Part shown: piece after piece, positions 1-15,700 of the stretch
Layout of the letters: every line of letters begins with the position of its first letter
Numbering within the stretch: the stretch's first letter is position 1
Assembly (NCBI GenBank): GCA_920105805.1
Contig: CAKKTI010000005.1
Location: 1-64,000, forward strand
Reading direction: 5' to 3'
Source of the DNA: Condylostoma magnum
Lineage: Eukaryota; Ciliophora; Heterotrichea; Heterotrichida; Condylostomatidae
DNA: 64,000 nt
The notes under the pieces: model-generated
The model's input: the letters and a program-made list of their open reading frames with translations, nothing else
The model's database searches: none
Told to the model about the DNA's origin: nothing
Position numbers and translations under genes: made by a program

Positions 1-2
1 AC

Positions 3-146
3 TGGGATGATTAAGCCTTGTGTCAAGTATTACTAAAACATTATAGATCTGGAGTTCTAGGCAAATTTACTTTAGATAAATTAATAAATTAAATGGAAAC
101 CATGAAAGCATTCACTAGTTCACTATTTAAAGGTCACAATACCTGA
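3..146 (+). CDS. MTG1/YlqF-type GTPase, C-terminal end (partial)
   Basis: The reading frame opens at the window edge and gives a 47-residue C-terminus. Its core, YRSGVLGKFTLDKL, matches the last helix region of MTG1/YlqF GTPases, which assist assembly of the mitochondrial large ribosomal subunit. The G-domain lies upstream of the window, so the family call rests only on this tail. The frame ends at TGA after KGHNT. Ninety-five bases separate this stop from the stop of the convergent SNF1-like kinase gene, which suits a short shared 3' region. A different circularly permuted GTPase cannot be excluded. Confidence 0.5.
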
Positions 147-241
147 TACATTGTTAAGAGAACCAGGAAGAAATTTTGCATATAGATAGTTATTTACTGA
201 TAAGAATGGACAAGTAAAGAAACTAATGATTGAATAAAATT

Positions 242-1702
<1,461 letters not shown>

Positions 1703-1712
1703 TCTAGTTTTT

Positions 1713-3431
<1,719 letters not shown>

Positions 3432-3462
3432 TAAAATATGGAATAATTATATTTTACTTATT

Positions 3463-4236
3463 TCAAACAGAATTATATACTTTCAGCTATTAAGTACAAT
3501 ATGTATTGGAAGGAGTATTTAATTATTTAGTATTACTTTTAATTAACTTATTATTGTATGTGTGACGAGATTATTTAAGCATATTATTTTAGCAATTAAA
3601 ACACTTATAAGTTACTTATTTTTGCAATATAAGCAGTAACTATAAAATATTGACTAAATTAAACTTGTTGATAGGTAATATATTATAAATCTTAAAATAT
3701 TTACGAGTTTAGTCAATAGAAAAGCAATAAATTGAATACTATTCCTATAACAGTTTATATTATGTATTATTTAAGATCCACCTTATTATTAGAATCCAAG
3801 ATTTAATATTTTCCTATTTTAGATTATCACTAGTGTATTCCTAATTATTTCTCTTCCTCAAATTATGTATCAAGCAATTTTACCAGGATACTGTAATTGT
3901 TCTTTATTTGAATTATTTTATAATCCAGCATACATTTATTGATATTTAGATATGTTCTTTCAATCAAACCATTTACGTTGATTTTTTACAAACTCTCTTA
4001 TATCATTTATTAGTACGGCTTTACAAATTTATTCCGATTAAAATAGGATTTCTTTTATCATATTTAATACTATCATTAATAATTCCATATTTCGATAAAT
4101 AGTCTTAATAATTAGCAAGTTTATATCGCGAATTGAATTTCTTATCTTTGAATACATTTACCTTCCTAAATTGATTTTCCTTATTTCATTTTTCAATCAA
4201 AATTTATGTATGTAAATTCCTTATACCACAGCCCAT
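3463..4236 (-). CDS. Hypothetical protein with MGCG N-terminus
   Basis: Open frame of 257 residues beginning MGCGIRN, compatible with myristoylation of Gly2 and palmitoylation of Cys3. It is rich in Lys, Asn, Ile and Gln and has several tryptophans coded by both TGG and TGA. No family is recognised. Its end lies 31 bp before the start of the acylated kinase gene on the same strand, a spacing typical of tandem genes in this window. Length alone is weak evidence because all stop codons can be sense here; the start motif and the spacing are the main support. Confidence 0.4.
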
Positions 4237-4609
4237 ATAATATCTCTTTTCTTTGTTAAACTTACTCTATTAGTATAAGACTTCAAAACTTTCTCTGAAT
4301 TATACTATGAATCTTTATGTAGATAATTATTTAATATTAGTATAGCTTAAGTTTTTCATAACATTATCCTTTAAATGCAGCTTTATAATTAGTTATTCTT
4401 ATAGCTTTAAGTTTATTATAATACTAGTAATATCTTTTTAGAGTTCTATCTAAATCTCTGATAAACTATTTTTTAATTTATTTCTAATACAAAGTACTAA
4501 TTAAAATACTATATTGCTTCATAATTTAATCACATTATTAGAATACTGATTTATCTTAAAATTGGATATAACAGTTAATTATATTACAATTAACCATTTT
4601 ATACTTTAT
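4237..4609. other. AT-rich divergent intergenic region
   Basis: No convincing gene. The stretch lies between the probable start of a minus-strand gene at 4236 and a plus-strand start at 4610, so it should hold both promoters. A minus-strand frame rich in Ile, Lys, Tyr and Gln can be read through it but matches nothing and is expected by chance in AT-rich DNA without true stops. Confidence 0.5.
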
Positions 4610-5128
4610 ATGAAAAAGGATAATACAAAATTAGAAGAGATAACACTTAAGCATCAAAATTCTTGGAATTAGCGATTTAATAATAACCTAATAAAGGAGA
4701 ATTAGAAAGTAATTTTAAAAGCTATTAATAAATAATCAAGTTCTATTAGATTAATTCCCCTACTGGAGTAAAGCACCAATATTATGTATACAGGTTATTT
4801 TAAATAAAAGGAATAAAAGAAATTGCCCCCTATATAGAAGCGTTATAATACTCCAGATTAATAAATCGTTTAAAATAAGATAAAGTTGAGAAGGTATGGA
4901 GTTCTGTCCTATAGACCCTAAATAAGATGTAAAAGTAACTGTATTGATTATGAAAAGGTAATACAAGAAACTAAGAAGTCATAAGAAAATTCTGTTATAG
5001 AAGAACATTCATACTATAAAGATAATTTTGAATTAAATTAAACTCCATATAAAAATCCAGCTAAAGAGAATCGAAAGTCCTCGAAAAGTAAGAAGCAAAA
5101 GAGCTATGACAATAGTATTACCCAATGA
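4610..5128 (+). CDS. Hypothetical basic protein
   Basis: Open frame of 172 residues from ATG (MKKDNTKLEEITLKHQNSW) to TGA after SYDNSITQ. It is strongly basic, with a KLPPIQKRYNTPDQQ stretch and a Lys/Ser-rich C-terminus. No domain, signal peptide or membrane segment is seen and the family is not recognised. It precedes the PRP4 kinase gene on the same strand by 137 bp. Composition resembles the low-complexity proteins elsewhere in the window, which favours coding. Confidence 0.45.
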
Positions 5129-5265
5129 GAAGGATGCTAACTCTTATTTTCCCCGATTTATCATATTACTAGGTTTTAATATAAAATATTGTTTTTCTTG
5201 GCGTTGTGAAAAGGGCTAAGGTTTTTAGTATACCTATTAATTTTTAAGCTCGTATAATATATAAA

Positions 5266-6822
5266 ATGTCTTGAAGAAGATAAAAATAACTTGATCCAAA
5301 ATGAAATTAAGAGGATTTAAGTGAGATTCAAATTGGTAGGAAAATATAAGAGGAAAAATAAGAGATACAAATTTCTTTCAGTCTTGAAAGTTTCGCCAAA
5401 ATTCAGGATTATTAGGAGGAAACGATTGAGGAAAAACCTGTTGTATAAGCTTCGTAAGCATTTATAAAACGGAAAACTCCTAAAATATAAGTAAAGAATA
5501 CTTAAATTAATGATAAAATATAGCTCCCAATGGAACAATCTACTATGCCCTTAATTTATTATAAAATCCAATTAGAACCAGTTTATGAATTCCCTACAGT
5601 TAAATCTGATGAATTACCATTAAAACCAACTGCCTCTCAATTGTAGCAATAACCTAAAAGAAAGCGATCAAGATCTCCTAGAATAATAGAAACTATTAAA
5701 AAGATCTCATCATCTGAATCAGACATTTTTGATAAAACTCCATCTGACTCTTTATTATCTCAAAATATTATTATATAAAATGATTTTGCTAATGATTAAG
5801 AAGGGTATTACCAGCCATAAGTAAATGAAATCATCACAAATACTAATACTCTGACACAGTATAAAATAATCAGAATTCTAGGCAAGGGTGTATTTTCTAA
5901 TGTGATATTAGCATTAAACTATGATAACTAATGCACTTACGCTATAAAAATTCTAAGAAATAAGGACACAACTATAAAATCAGGGCTGAAAGAAGTTGAA
6001 ATAATGGAGTAATTGCAAGACTAATGTGATTATATTATAAAGTTTCATTTAAAGTTTTGATGGTAGGACCACTTATGCTTAGTTTTTGAGCCTCTTGGGT
6101 AAAATTTACGAAAATATATAAGTGAGAACAGGTCTTTAACCTTGCAGTAAATTTAAAAATTTGGTATATAATTAATCTAAGCTTTGATTGTACTAGAAAA
6201 AAATCAACTTTTACACTGTGATTTTAAGCCAGACAATATACTAATAAGTGAGGATGAAAGCTATGTTAAATTATCTGATTTGGGAAGTACTATAAAGATT
6301 TAAGATGCTGAAATAACAGAAAATTTAGTACCAAGGTATTACAGGCCTCCTGAAATTATACTAGGCTGCGAATACGCGTATTAAATCGATATGTGATGTT
6401 TAGCCTGTACTTTATTTGAGATGTATTCAGGTAATATCTTATTCACAGGATCTACAACAGGGGAAATACTTAAATAGTAAATGGAACTTATAGGAACAAT
6501 TAGTAAAAAGTTAAAACGTAGAGGATAATATACTAATAATTACTTTAGTAATACTCACTTTAATTATTAAGTGGTTATTAGAGAAGAAGTATACAATTAT
6601 TCTATACCATTATCAGAACTTCAAAAGACTTAAGATATTAAGCATAGATTAAATAGTAAAATAAATCTGTAATAAGTAGAGAACAAGAAATTAGATGAAT
6701 GGGAAATGCAGAATATAGAGCTTTTCAGTGACTTTTTATAGGAAGCTTTAGCACTAGATCCAGATCAACGTATAAGCCCTCAACAAGCATTAAATCACAT
6801 ATTTTTTAATATAACTGTTTGA
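5266..6822 (+). CDS. PRPF4B: PRP4-type splicing kinase (DYRK/CLK-related)
   Basis: Predicted protein of 518 residues; the family phosphorylates spliceosomal proteins in the nucleus. An N-terminal region includes a basic KRKRSRSPR patch. The kinase domain (about 199-515) starts ILGKGVFSNV and has AIKILRNK, the unusual catalytic loop LLHCDFKPDNILI (Asp319), DLGS in place of DFG, and RYYRPPEIILG. These are hallmarks of PRP4 kinases. Tryptophan codons are mixed: DMW and the first W of FWWQDH use TGA. The start matches the local TATAAAATG consensus. It ends at TGA, 4 bp before the stop of the convergent kelch gene. Confidence 0.9.
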
Positions 6823-6826
6823 TAAA

Positions 6827-8353
6827 CTAATCTGTTTGAGAACCTATATATTCAAGTTCCCTAGTATCAGGGTTGAATCTCTCCATGTGAACTTTATAAG
6901 TTGAGAATGCTTAAGGTGTTAAATAAACTTTTCCTTATAGCACAATTGGCTTAGAGTTACTTCATAAAAAATGCTTATTTAGTCCGTATACTCCTTTAGA
7001 TTTACCGTTTAAATCATAGGCTTCAATTTAATCTAAATTTAATCTATAAATCGTATTCTAGAAATAAAATAATGAAGTACTTCCAAAGCTGTTCAGCGGA
7101 AAATTTATATTTAATTCAGTGTATTAATCATTTTTGTACTTATACATCTTTTAACAATTCTGGTATCCTCCTATGTACATAGTAGAGTTTATGGTAATAA
7201 CGGTTAAATGACTCATTGGAACTGGGAGAATTTTAATTTAAATCCATTTTTTCCCAGTATACACTTCACTGTCTCTTATAGTCTTTTAATCCTCTCCTCC
7301 GAACATATAAACATATCTATTTCAATACCCCAATCCCATATGAGACCTTTTAACAAATTTCAAAGGAGGCTAAATCTCATTAAGTTAATTTTGTTCATCA
7401 ATGATTCCATACAAACCGTGTCCACAAACCATTAAATTCCCATTTGGAAGCATTATACTACTTGTACCAATACCTGTGTTTAAGCCTTGAATAGTAAAAG
7501 TTTGGAATTGATTATTATTCGTGTCATATTAAAGCAATTATTAACTGCTTCTTCCGACTGCTTTGATTATTCCATTATGTCCCTAACTCTGAATTTATTA
7601 AGTATTCTAGCAACTAGATAGATGGCTTTTGCTAAATGGAGAAAATGATTTAGGAGTTTCTTTTAAATCTTCAACATTTAATTGCCTATCATCGGATTTA
7701 TTAATAACACTTTTTTATTATTGCCCTTAATTTTAATCTTTTAATTAAGAAATAGCAAATTTAGAAACTTTTATAAGTCTTTAGAAGTTTTAATGCGTAT
7801 AAAGGTCTTAAGATGAAATTGATTATAGCTAATCTTTTAGTTGATTTATAAGATTATATTATTCACTGCTTTTATTATGAAAACGATTATAAAGGTTTTA
7901 AATTTTGAATTGTTTTGATTTTAGTTTAATTTAATTGATCTATTTTGGCTTTAGGTGTAGCAATAAAAGATCGATTATTATGATATCGTTCTCTAGTATT
8001 TGATCAAGAATCATCAGCTATTCAATATTGAATTAATTTACATATTTCTTTACTAATTGGCTTAAGATGTACACAAATGAATAGCTTTCTTCTAATAATC
8101 CTTATTACTATAGAATTATAATAGTTCTTAAGATAGTATCAGCCAATTTATCAATTTGTACATCTAGACTACTGATATTTCTTATTCTTCTATAATATGA
8201 TTAATAAAGAGAGGACAAATCATCCCATGAATAGCTTTACGACTTAATAACTCTTATCATATCGTCAAAATTGAAACTTAACCCATAAGCTATATCAAAA
8301 AGCGGAAATCCTTGCAAAAATAAATTTATCACAGCAAATTATAGCTCTTCCAT
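6827..8353 (-). CDS. Kelch-like beta-propeller protein
   Basis: Predicted protein of 508 residues. The N-terminal third is predicted helical with long Leu/Ile heptads. The C-terminal half carries kelch-type blades such as MLPNGNLMVCGHGLYG, YMFGGED and MYIGGYQN. Kelch propellers are usually protein-binding scaffolds; the partner here is unknown. TAG after IGSQTD is chosen as stop because it lies 4 bp from the stop of the convergent PRP4 kinase. Reading it as Gln would carry the frame about 100 bp into that gene before a TGA. The start is 107 bp from the divergent SAXO start. Confidence 0.75.
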
Positions 8354-8460
8354 TTACTATAAATTTTATTAACTTACAATAATCATAAAATAACTTAGGA
8401 AGGTACATATAAAACACTATCAACAAAAATTGGCTATACACATTTATTTAGTAAACTTAT

Positions 8461-9435
8461 ATGAAACTTTCTAAGCCAATTCCTTATAAGCCTACAACGA
8501 TGCTAAGATAAAAGCTCTAATAGCACTAGCGCCGTCTTTCTGGAAGTTCTGATCAAATTAGAACTTAAAAGAGATCAAGTTCTATTTCAGTTAGTAATCG
8601 TAAGACAACAAGAGAATCAAATAGACGCTGCCCCTTAGACAGTCTTCCCCCGGTAAGTGAAGCAGAGCATGGAATACACAAATGCTTCTGCCACTTATGC
8701 GAGTGTAATTAGCACAAATGTCCAACTGATTTTAAAAATGTAAAAGTTACACTTGGATCTACCTACAAATCAGAATATCGTAATTCATATAGGTAAAGAG
8801 GGCAAAGTTAAATTATAAGTTAAAAGGGAAAAAACTTAAGAAATGCAGTATGAAACTCTAACTAGCCAATTGACTTTCAAACAACAAAAAATATAGATTT
8901 CAAAGCATGATAAATTGAAAAAGTATCACCATGTAAGGCAGATCCTTAATTTCACAATGGATTTTAACTTCCATCTAACATTGCTACTTTCTAGATGCAA
9001 TCAGATTATCAATCAAGGTTTTAGGATTGAAAGTAACCTAGTATGGGTCTTTCAATGAAAAAAATAGAGTCATATAGTCCTTCCAGTGTAAAGTTTGATC
9101 CTAGAACTTCTTATAATATGAGCTATAGACCATAGTCGTAAGAGTAAGATACTAAACCTCCAAAGCCTAAAAACAAAACATCATCTTTTATCAATAACAG
9201 TCCTTTTAGAGGCCAATCAACCGCTTAAAGAGAATTTAAGCCTTATGGTAAAGAAAAATTTGCTAAAAGGATTTAAAATCCGAACAAATCAATGAATTCT
9301 CTTTACTGTATGCCAGGCCACTACAGCACTACATACAGACACGATTATGTACAAAAATAAGCTGAGTATCTACCCTTAAGACGTCGAGAAGTTAAAGATA
9401 TTTCATACAAAATAAACAAAGGGACTTTTTACTAG
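8461..9435 (+). CDS. SAXO-like axonemal microtubule stabiliser (FAM154 family)
   Basis: Predicted protein of 324 residues. It has the cysteine motif HKCFCHLCECNQHKCP, which matches the N-terminal SAXO signature, followed by repeated basic motifs of the Mn type (TYKSEYRNSY, TYRHDYVQK). SAXO proteins bind and stabilise cilia and basal-body microtubules. Low-complexity Lys/Ser/Pro linkers separate the motifs. TAG at 9433 is the likely stop: it lies 19 bp before the stop of the convergent gene, whereas the next in-frame TGA lies about 280 bp inside that gene. Together with the kinesins and SPAG16, it supports a motile-cilia gene content. Confidence 0.8.
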
Positions 9436-9454
9436 CTAATTATTTATACATTTG

Positions 9455-11863
9455 TCACCTACCTCTAACTTTTATATGGGAATTACAGGAGATGTCTACA
9501 TCATTTACTAAAACATAGTTCTGAGCTACACAAATCTCGTATCTTTTTGCCAACCTCCGCGCTACTGACCCATCATTTTTACTATAAATTAAAAAGTATG
9601 ACTAAATAATCTCCTCTGGAATCAACATGGGGGCCCCTGGCAGCTCCCTAATCAGCTTAACAACATTAGGATCCCACAAGCCAAATCGCTCAGTTCCACT
9701 AACAGTGACTTTACTTCTTCTATTCTTCTGTAACTCATTCACTTTATTACAAATTACTATCCAACACCCAGTACTAGAGTCCTTTACAATTGAGTGATCT
9801 TCCATTAAGTCCTCCCCTTGCATTGGAGTAACTCTAAATAAAGGCTTGGGCCCTCCATCCAAAATCTCGCACATATACCTCATCCTTTCCCCGCAGTCAA
9901 ACATACTGGCATGTTCTCTTATGGACTGATACCCAATAGGAAAAATATTCCTATCTTTATGGTACCCTTGACGCTATGTTTCAATAGTTCCCAGATTTAG
10001 TATAGTAAGACTGTTGTTTACCTGTATAGGGTAAATCACTTACCCTAGCTCATCCCTCGGTACTTAAAACCTAGTCTATTTAGGCTTCTTTACTGGAATC
10101 AAAGGCCTTACTTGTCCCTTTTCATCAAAAGTTAATTCATCTGCTGTTCTCTTCTTTTTACTATACTTTTGTATATCTCGTATATTCCTGAAAAACTCGC
10201 AGAGGTAATTAAGACGCTGTTCTGCCATTTAGGGAGAAATATTCATACTCTCAAAGCCGTATTCAGCATTTCTGGAAAGTTTAGACAAGAAGCATAAACC
10301 ATTTTCCGAAGCTGAGCTTAAAAGTCCTCTGTCATGTTTATCACAGCTTCATTCAGTTGTTTATCAAGGAAACTCAGGGGTTGCTGACACTAATTACCCT
10401 GTTGCTCTTTCTAAAGATTGTAATTCTGAGTTAAATAGCTCACTTCCATTCTTTAGTATATATTTTCTAATAAACTACAGCTTGTTTAAGCTGTTTTGCA
10501 ACTACTCAGCAGTTTCCTTAGTCATAGTAAACCCTTCTGAGTCTTTTATGTCAATTTCATCTTCCTCAGGGTGTATTATATGCTGGGCTAACATCCTTAA
10601 ATGCTGTACCATTCTTTCTATCATGTTAACTGACTTTTCACTTGCAGGCGACTTGCTTTCGAATTTTTGTTTCATTAGATTCCAGTCAGTTTTTCCTTCC
10701 TAGTTAACTGGAACACCGTAATCTATGACTAATTAAAGCAAACTCTACTTATGATCCGAGGACCAATCAGTTACTTCAAAGCATTCTTATTTTTACTCAA
10801 AGTCATATACACCAATTTTCTCTATAGAACTCATTAACTTTTTAAGTCTTCTTGTGATTGTGTCAGCAGCTGGGAATTCTTTAAATTGTGTATCATTTTC
10901 TATAAAGTGGAAGTTTAGTTAGGTGTTTGACCTGATTTATTAGTAATTAGCGTATCCATGCAGATAAGTTCCTCGTATTAAGTCAATATCATGTCGTCTA
11001 GTTCACCATGCAGCTGGTCTTTACCCATAAAACGCGGCACTTGGCATGAAATTGAGTAATGAACTTCACTTGAGATTTTCCTTTCCAAAGAAGTTCTTAA
11101 ACTTTCTTATTAGATCCTTTATGCAATACAATAAATTCAGCCTTTTAGCAGAAGCCACAGCCCGTTACCTTATAATTTTTCCCCAGTCCTTTAATTTTGG
11201 GCTTATATAGAAATCATCCTCCTTCTCTTCTAACATATTGCTTAACTATTTCCGTAGTTCTACTTTTTCCATTGGGAGATTGTCTATTATAGTTTTGACA
11301 AAGGCTGTTGCAAATGATCTTATTTCCGGTATTGGCTTAGTTTGGAAAGTTCCTCCTTCACTCATAGCTTCTTGTAGTTTTTTCCATCTTCCGTATCCGT
11401 ATACCATTATTCACTTTTTCAGTATTTCTTTGTCATTTATAGTTCACTGTTTTGCCAGATTTGAGTCCTCATGGCGTGTGGGGAACTAGCCTATAGGTAA
11501 GTCTTCCTCCTTATCTGGTACTGGGGCTACTACTATTTCTCCTTTGTAGCCTTGCAGAGGTTGAGGGAGAATGAAGTAGTGTATATGAGAAAAATGAGCC
11601 TCGCATGGAAAACAGAAGCACTGGGCGTTTTATAAAGTAATCTAACCTTGTTGGAACTAACCTATATTTACTATTGTTGTTTTGGAGTGGATGGTTAGAA
11701 TAAATTGCTTGTCTTATAAGGAAATTGTGCAGTGGATATCACTTATGTTTTAACAGTCGATTTATAGATTGCAGTCTTAGCCTGAGCCTATCTTGTATGG
11801 AAGCTCTGTTATATATGAGTCTTCGCCGTTTAAAGCTTACAGCTTTGCATATGCTAAACTCAT
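9455..11863 (-). CDS. FHA - SANT-like - FYRN/FYRC chromatin protein
   Basis: Predicted protein of 802 residues in one frame. The N-terminus (about 10-100) looks like a forkhead-associated domain (ELPYKIGSGQDCNLQI, then DIHCTI). The middle holds two segments resembling CHD/SANT-type elements, RRHDIDLIRGTYLHGYANY and CDKHDRGLL, in a basic helical region. The C-terminus is an FYRN/FYRC pair (about 610-760) with YPIQVNNSLTILNLG, FPIGYQS and YMCEILDGGPKPLFRV. FYR pairs occur in chromatin regulators such as MLL and TBRG1. Several Trp positions, including the second W of AAWWTRRHD, are TGA. It ends at TGA after VRGR. A role in a nuclear complex is inferred. Confidence 0.75.
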
Positions 11864-12069
11864 TTTTTAATTATTATTCTGAGACAGTTTGGTTTTGTAT
11901 ATAGGGTGGTATTTATGGGTTATAGATTGATATATAAGTTGATCAAAGGAGTTGTTCATTATTTAACCCTAAAACTAGTATTAATTAAGGTTGTATATAT
12001 GTGTGATTTATTATACAAACTACCAAAAACAAAATTTTGCGGCTTTTAAGAAACTTTTTTGTTAGTTTT

Positions 12070-12078
12070 TATAAAATG
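12070..12078 (+). promoter_or_regulatory. TATAAAATG start-site motif (example of six)
   Basis: The nonamer TATAAAATG, ending in the start codon, occurs exactly at six annotated starts: PRP4 kinase (5260-5268), this membrane protein, UBE2H (24902-24910), the ABC transporter (32266-32274), and on the minus strand at 18125-18133 and 23737-23745. Many other starts keep the shorter (t)aaaATG(G). It may act as an initiation context, a core promoter element very close to translation start, or both. Confidence 0.55.
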
Positions 12079-12669
12079 GAATAGATTTAGAATAAACTTG
12101 ACAGGAAATACCAACAATAAGTAATAGTAAAAAACCCAAACTTGCAACTTTTTTAAGGAATACCAGCCGGCTACCAATCAGAAGCTACATCGGAAATTGA
12201 CTAGCAATATGATTAGACTGCTATGATCGATGATCAAACAGTCAACGATGTAGTTGATGTGTACCAGAGACACAAAGTATCCTTCTTATCCCTTTTGATT
12301 CTATAGTTATCTGTAGAAGTTATTTTTACCATTGTATAAATTATATATTATGAATATGCAATATAAGATCTAAATGAACTATACTCTGTTTTCGGCGAAG
12401 ATTACACAAAGCTTATCTATTGAATAATTACTGGGGTATTCATACTATTTTGCTTTGTGTACTATCCACTAGGATTTATGGGAATCTTGACTGCCAGGAT
12501 GAAGTACTTAAACTACTTTTCATATACCAGCCTAGTTTGCATTATGGCCTAAATGGTGACGGCTTATCTCCATAAGTTTAACTTGCTGACATTTTTTATA
12601 AGACTGATTCTCTATGTTTATTCAAGGTTTTTGATTAGTCTTCTTCAAGGTATCATGTTAGTTCATTGA
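12076..12669 (+). CDS. Four-helix membrane protein, unknown
   Basis: Predicted protein of 197 residues. After about 65 polar residues there are four hydrophobic segments: FLSLLILQLSVEVIFTIV, then a stretch around WIITGVFILFCFVYYPLG, a third near YFSYTSLVCIMA, and a C-terminal one near FFIRLILYVYSRFLI. A polar loop with an acidic tip (LYSVFGEDY) joins the first two. No family is recognised. The start has the TATAAAATG motif. The gene lies 86 bp before the P4-ATPase on the same strand. P4-ATPases often need small membrane partners, but this resembles no CDC50 protein, so no link is claimed. Confidence 0.6.
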
Positions 12670-12755
12670 TAATTAGTTTTAGTGTTTGTAATGTGTTGTT
12701 AATGTCTGTTTTTACCAGGTTGGTATAATAATCCATCTGTTAAATAATATAAAAG

Positions 12756-15700
12756 ATGGATAGTCCAAGGGTAATATGAGTGAATGGATATGAAGCAAAT
12801 GCCAACAGCAAATTCCCTTCTAATTACGTAAGTACAACAAAATATAATATAGTGACATTTTTCCCCCTGAGTTTATTCGAATAGTTCAAAAGAGTCGCAA
12901 ATATTTATTTTTTAATAACAGCAGTTTTGCAATCAATAGAAGAAATATCCCCTCTGCATCCTTTTAGTGCAATTGCCCCCCTAGTGTTCGTCTTAACTGT
13001 AAGTATGCTTAGAGAGGGAATTGAGGATTACCTTAGATATCGTTCTGACTAATAAACAAACTCAGCCCCAACTTACATATATTAACAGGGCAAGTTTTAA
13101 TTATCCCAGGCAAAGGACATACAAGTAGGCTAGATAGTAATGGTATAAAAGGACGAAGCTTTCCCATGCGATTTGATCTTACTAAGCTCATCAGCTAAAA
13201 CTGGCATAGCAAACATTGAAACAGCAAGCTTAGACGGTGAGAAAAACCTCAAGCAGCGTAATTCCTTTGAGCCAACTATAGGAGAATTCACTGATTCTAA
13301 TATAATAAGATTTCACAGTAGGATGACATGCGAGAATCCAAATCCTAATCTTTACGTGTTCAGTGGAAAACTTTGGTACTTAAATAAGGAGTTTTCGATT
13401 GATGAGAAGTAATTATTACTGTGTGCTGCAAAGTTAAGGAATACTTAGTATGCTATAGGAATTGCCGTGTATACTGGAATGGATACTAAATTGAGGTAAA
13501 ATCTGATGGACAGGAAATTTAAGCAGAGTAAGGTAGAGAAAAGAGTCAATTATTATATCCTTTATATAATAATAGCACAGTTTTTCATGTGCTTAATTGG
13601 AGCTGTTGGAATTTCCATATGGGCTAATCAGAGCTGGGATGATCATAAGTATTTGGGAGACTAGGAGGACAACAATGCTTTCCTTGGATTCAAAACATAT
13701 TTCACCTACTTTTTACTGCTAAACACAATGCTTCCTATATCATTAATTGTTTCTTTGGAGGTTCTTAAAATCATACAGGCTTATTTCTTATAGAACGATA
13801 TAGCTATGTACTGCGAGGAAAGAAATAGGAAGTGTAAAGTTAGTTCAAGTAGTCTGAATGAGGAACTGGGAATGATTCAGCATATTTTCAGTGATAAAAC
13901 AGGAACATTGACTAAAAACAAAATGGAGTTTAAGTTTTGCAGTGTTGGGGAAAAACGGTATGGAGATAATCGTTACTTAATGGATTTCTCGTACTAAAGA
14001 TCAGCAACATACAGCAATAGAGAAATTTAATTTACTTTTGATCCCAGAGAAATCCAAAAAGACTTGTTGAATGAAGACGCTTTAAATGAGGTAATTTCCT
14101 TTTAAGATAGTGAAAATACTAACTATAATATCACGCTTTAATCATAATTAGTGCACTTTTTCCTGTAATGTATGTCATTATGCCATGATTGCCTTACGGA
14201 TGTAGATGATACCGGGAAAATGTTTTATACTGGGTCAAGTCCTGATGAAGTTGCGCTGGTAGATGCCGCCCGACATATAGGCTATAAGTTTGTACAAGGA
14301 AAGGGAAGTAGGGTTGAACTAGAAATCAAAGGATAGGAGGAAAATTCGAAGTACCAAGTATTAAACAAATTAGAGTTCAACAGTACCAGGTAGAGAAGCA
14401 GTTGTGTTATACTTGACAAAACTACAAATGATAAGTATTTGTATATGAAAGGAGCTGATACTAAAATGATGTCTATGCTTAGTGAAGAGAATCTCAAATC
14501 TTTTGTTGATAGAATTAATAAAGATTTGTAAACTTACTCCGAAAGAGGATTAAGGACGCTAGTTTTTGCTTTTAGGCCTATTTCGGAGTCAGAGTATGAA
14601 GAGTGGTCTCAGAAATTTGATGAAGCTAATAAAGAAATTGATAATCGTAAGGAAAAATTGGATGATGTTGCAGAGATGATTGAAAAGGATATGATGCTAC
14701 TAGGCTGCACAGCTGTAGAAGATAAACTTTAGGACGACGTTGGAAGCACTATACAAGACTTACTAAATGCAGGCATAAGAGTGTGAATGTTAACAGGCGA
14801 CAAAATGGAAACTGCTGAGAATATAGGAAGAACATGCTCTTTGATAAATGATAATATGCTTATAAGGCGTGTTCCACAAGACACGATGGAAAATTGTCTA
14901 GAAAATTTTACAAATATAATTCAAACTTTCGAACAAGAGCAGGGCAAGGACAGAGCATTAATCATATAAGGCTCTGTTTTAGACTATATTTTATACGACC
15001 ATAGTGATTTTGATAAGCGGACTAAGTTTCCTGGTATATCAAAAGATTCAAAACTAATAGAAATGGCTTCATAGATGCAGTAGATCTTTATATAATTAGC
15101 ATATATTGCCAAAACAGTTATATGTTGCAGAGCCTCCCCAAGCCAAAAGTAATAAGTTGTAAAGTTGATTAAATCATAAGGTGATATTATAACATTATCA
15201 ATAGGAGACGGTGCTAATGATGTCTCAATGATTTTAGAGGCTCATGTAGGTGTAGGTTTATATGGAGAGGAAGGTATGCAGGCTGTGTAAGCCAGTGATT
15301 ATGCTATAGGGGAATTCAGGCTGCTATGGGAGTTATTACTATAGCATGGAAGATCGTACTATGTTAGACTTAGTGAAATGATACTGTACTTTTTCTATAA
15401 GAACATTGTTTTTACCATTCCACAGTTCTATTTTGCATTTTACTGCGCTTTTAGTGGATAAACTGTATATGATGACTGGTATTTGACATTTTATAACATG
15501 GTATTCACTGCCCTTCCCTTATTAGTAAGAGCTTTATTCGATATTGATATAGTTGTATAGGACAGGCCTCATATAATAAGAGATGAAAACTCTCCTCCTG
15601 TCATAAATGATTTCTAGACGGTAACTAGAGCAAAGCATCCTTTTGTATATGATATTGGAAGGGAAAACTAGATTTTTACATCTAAAAACTTCTTAATTTG

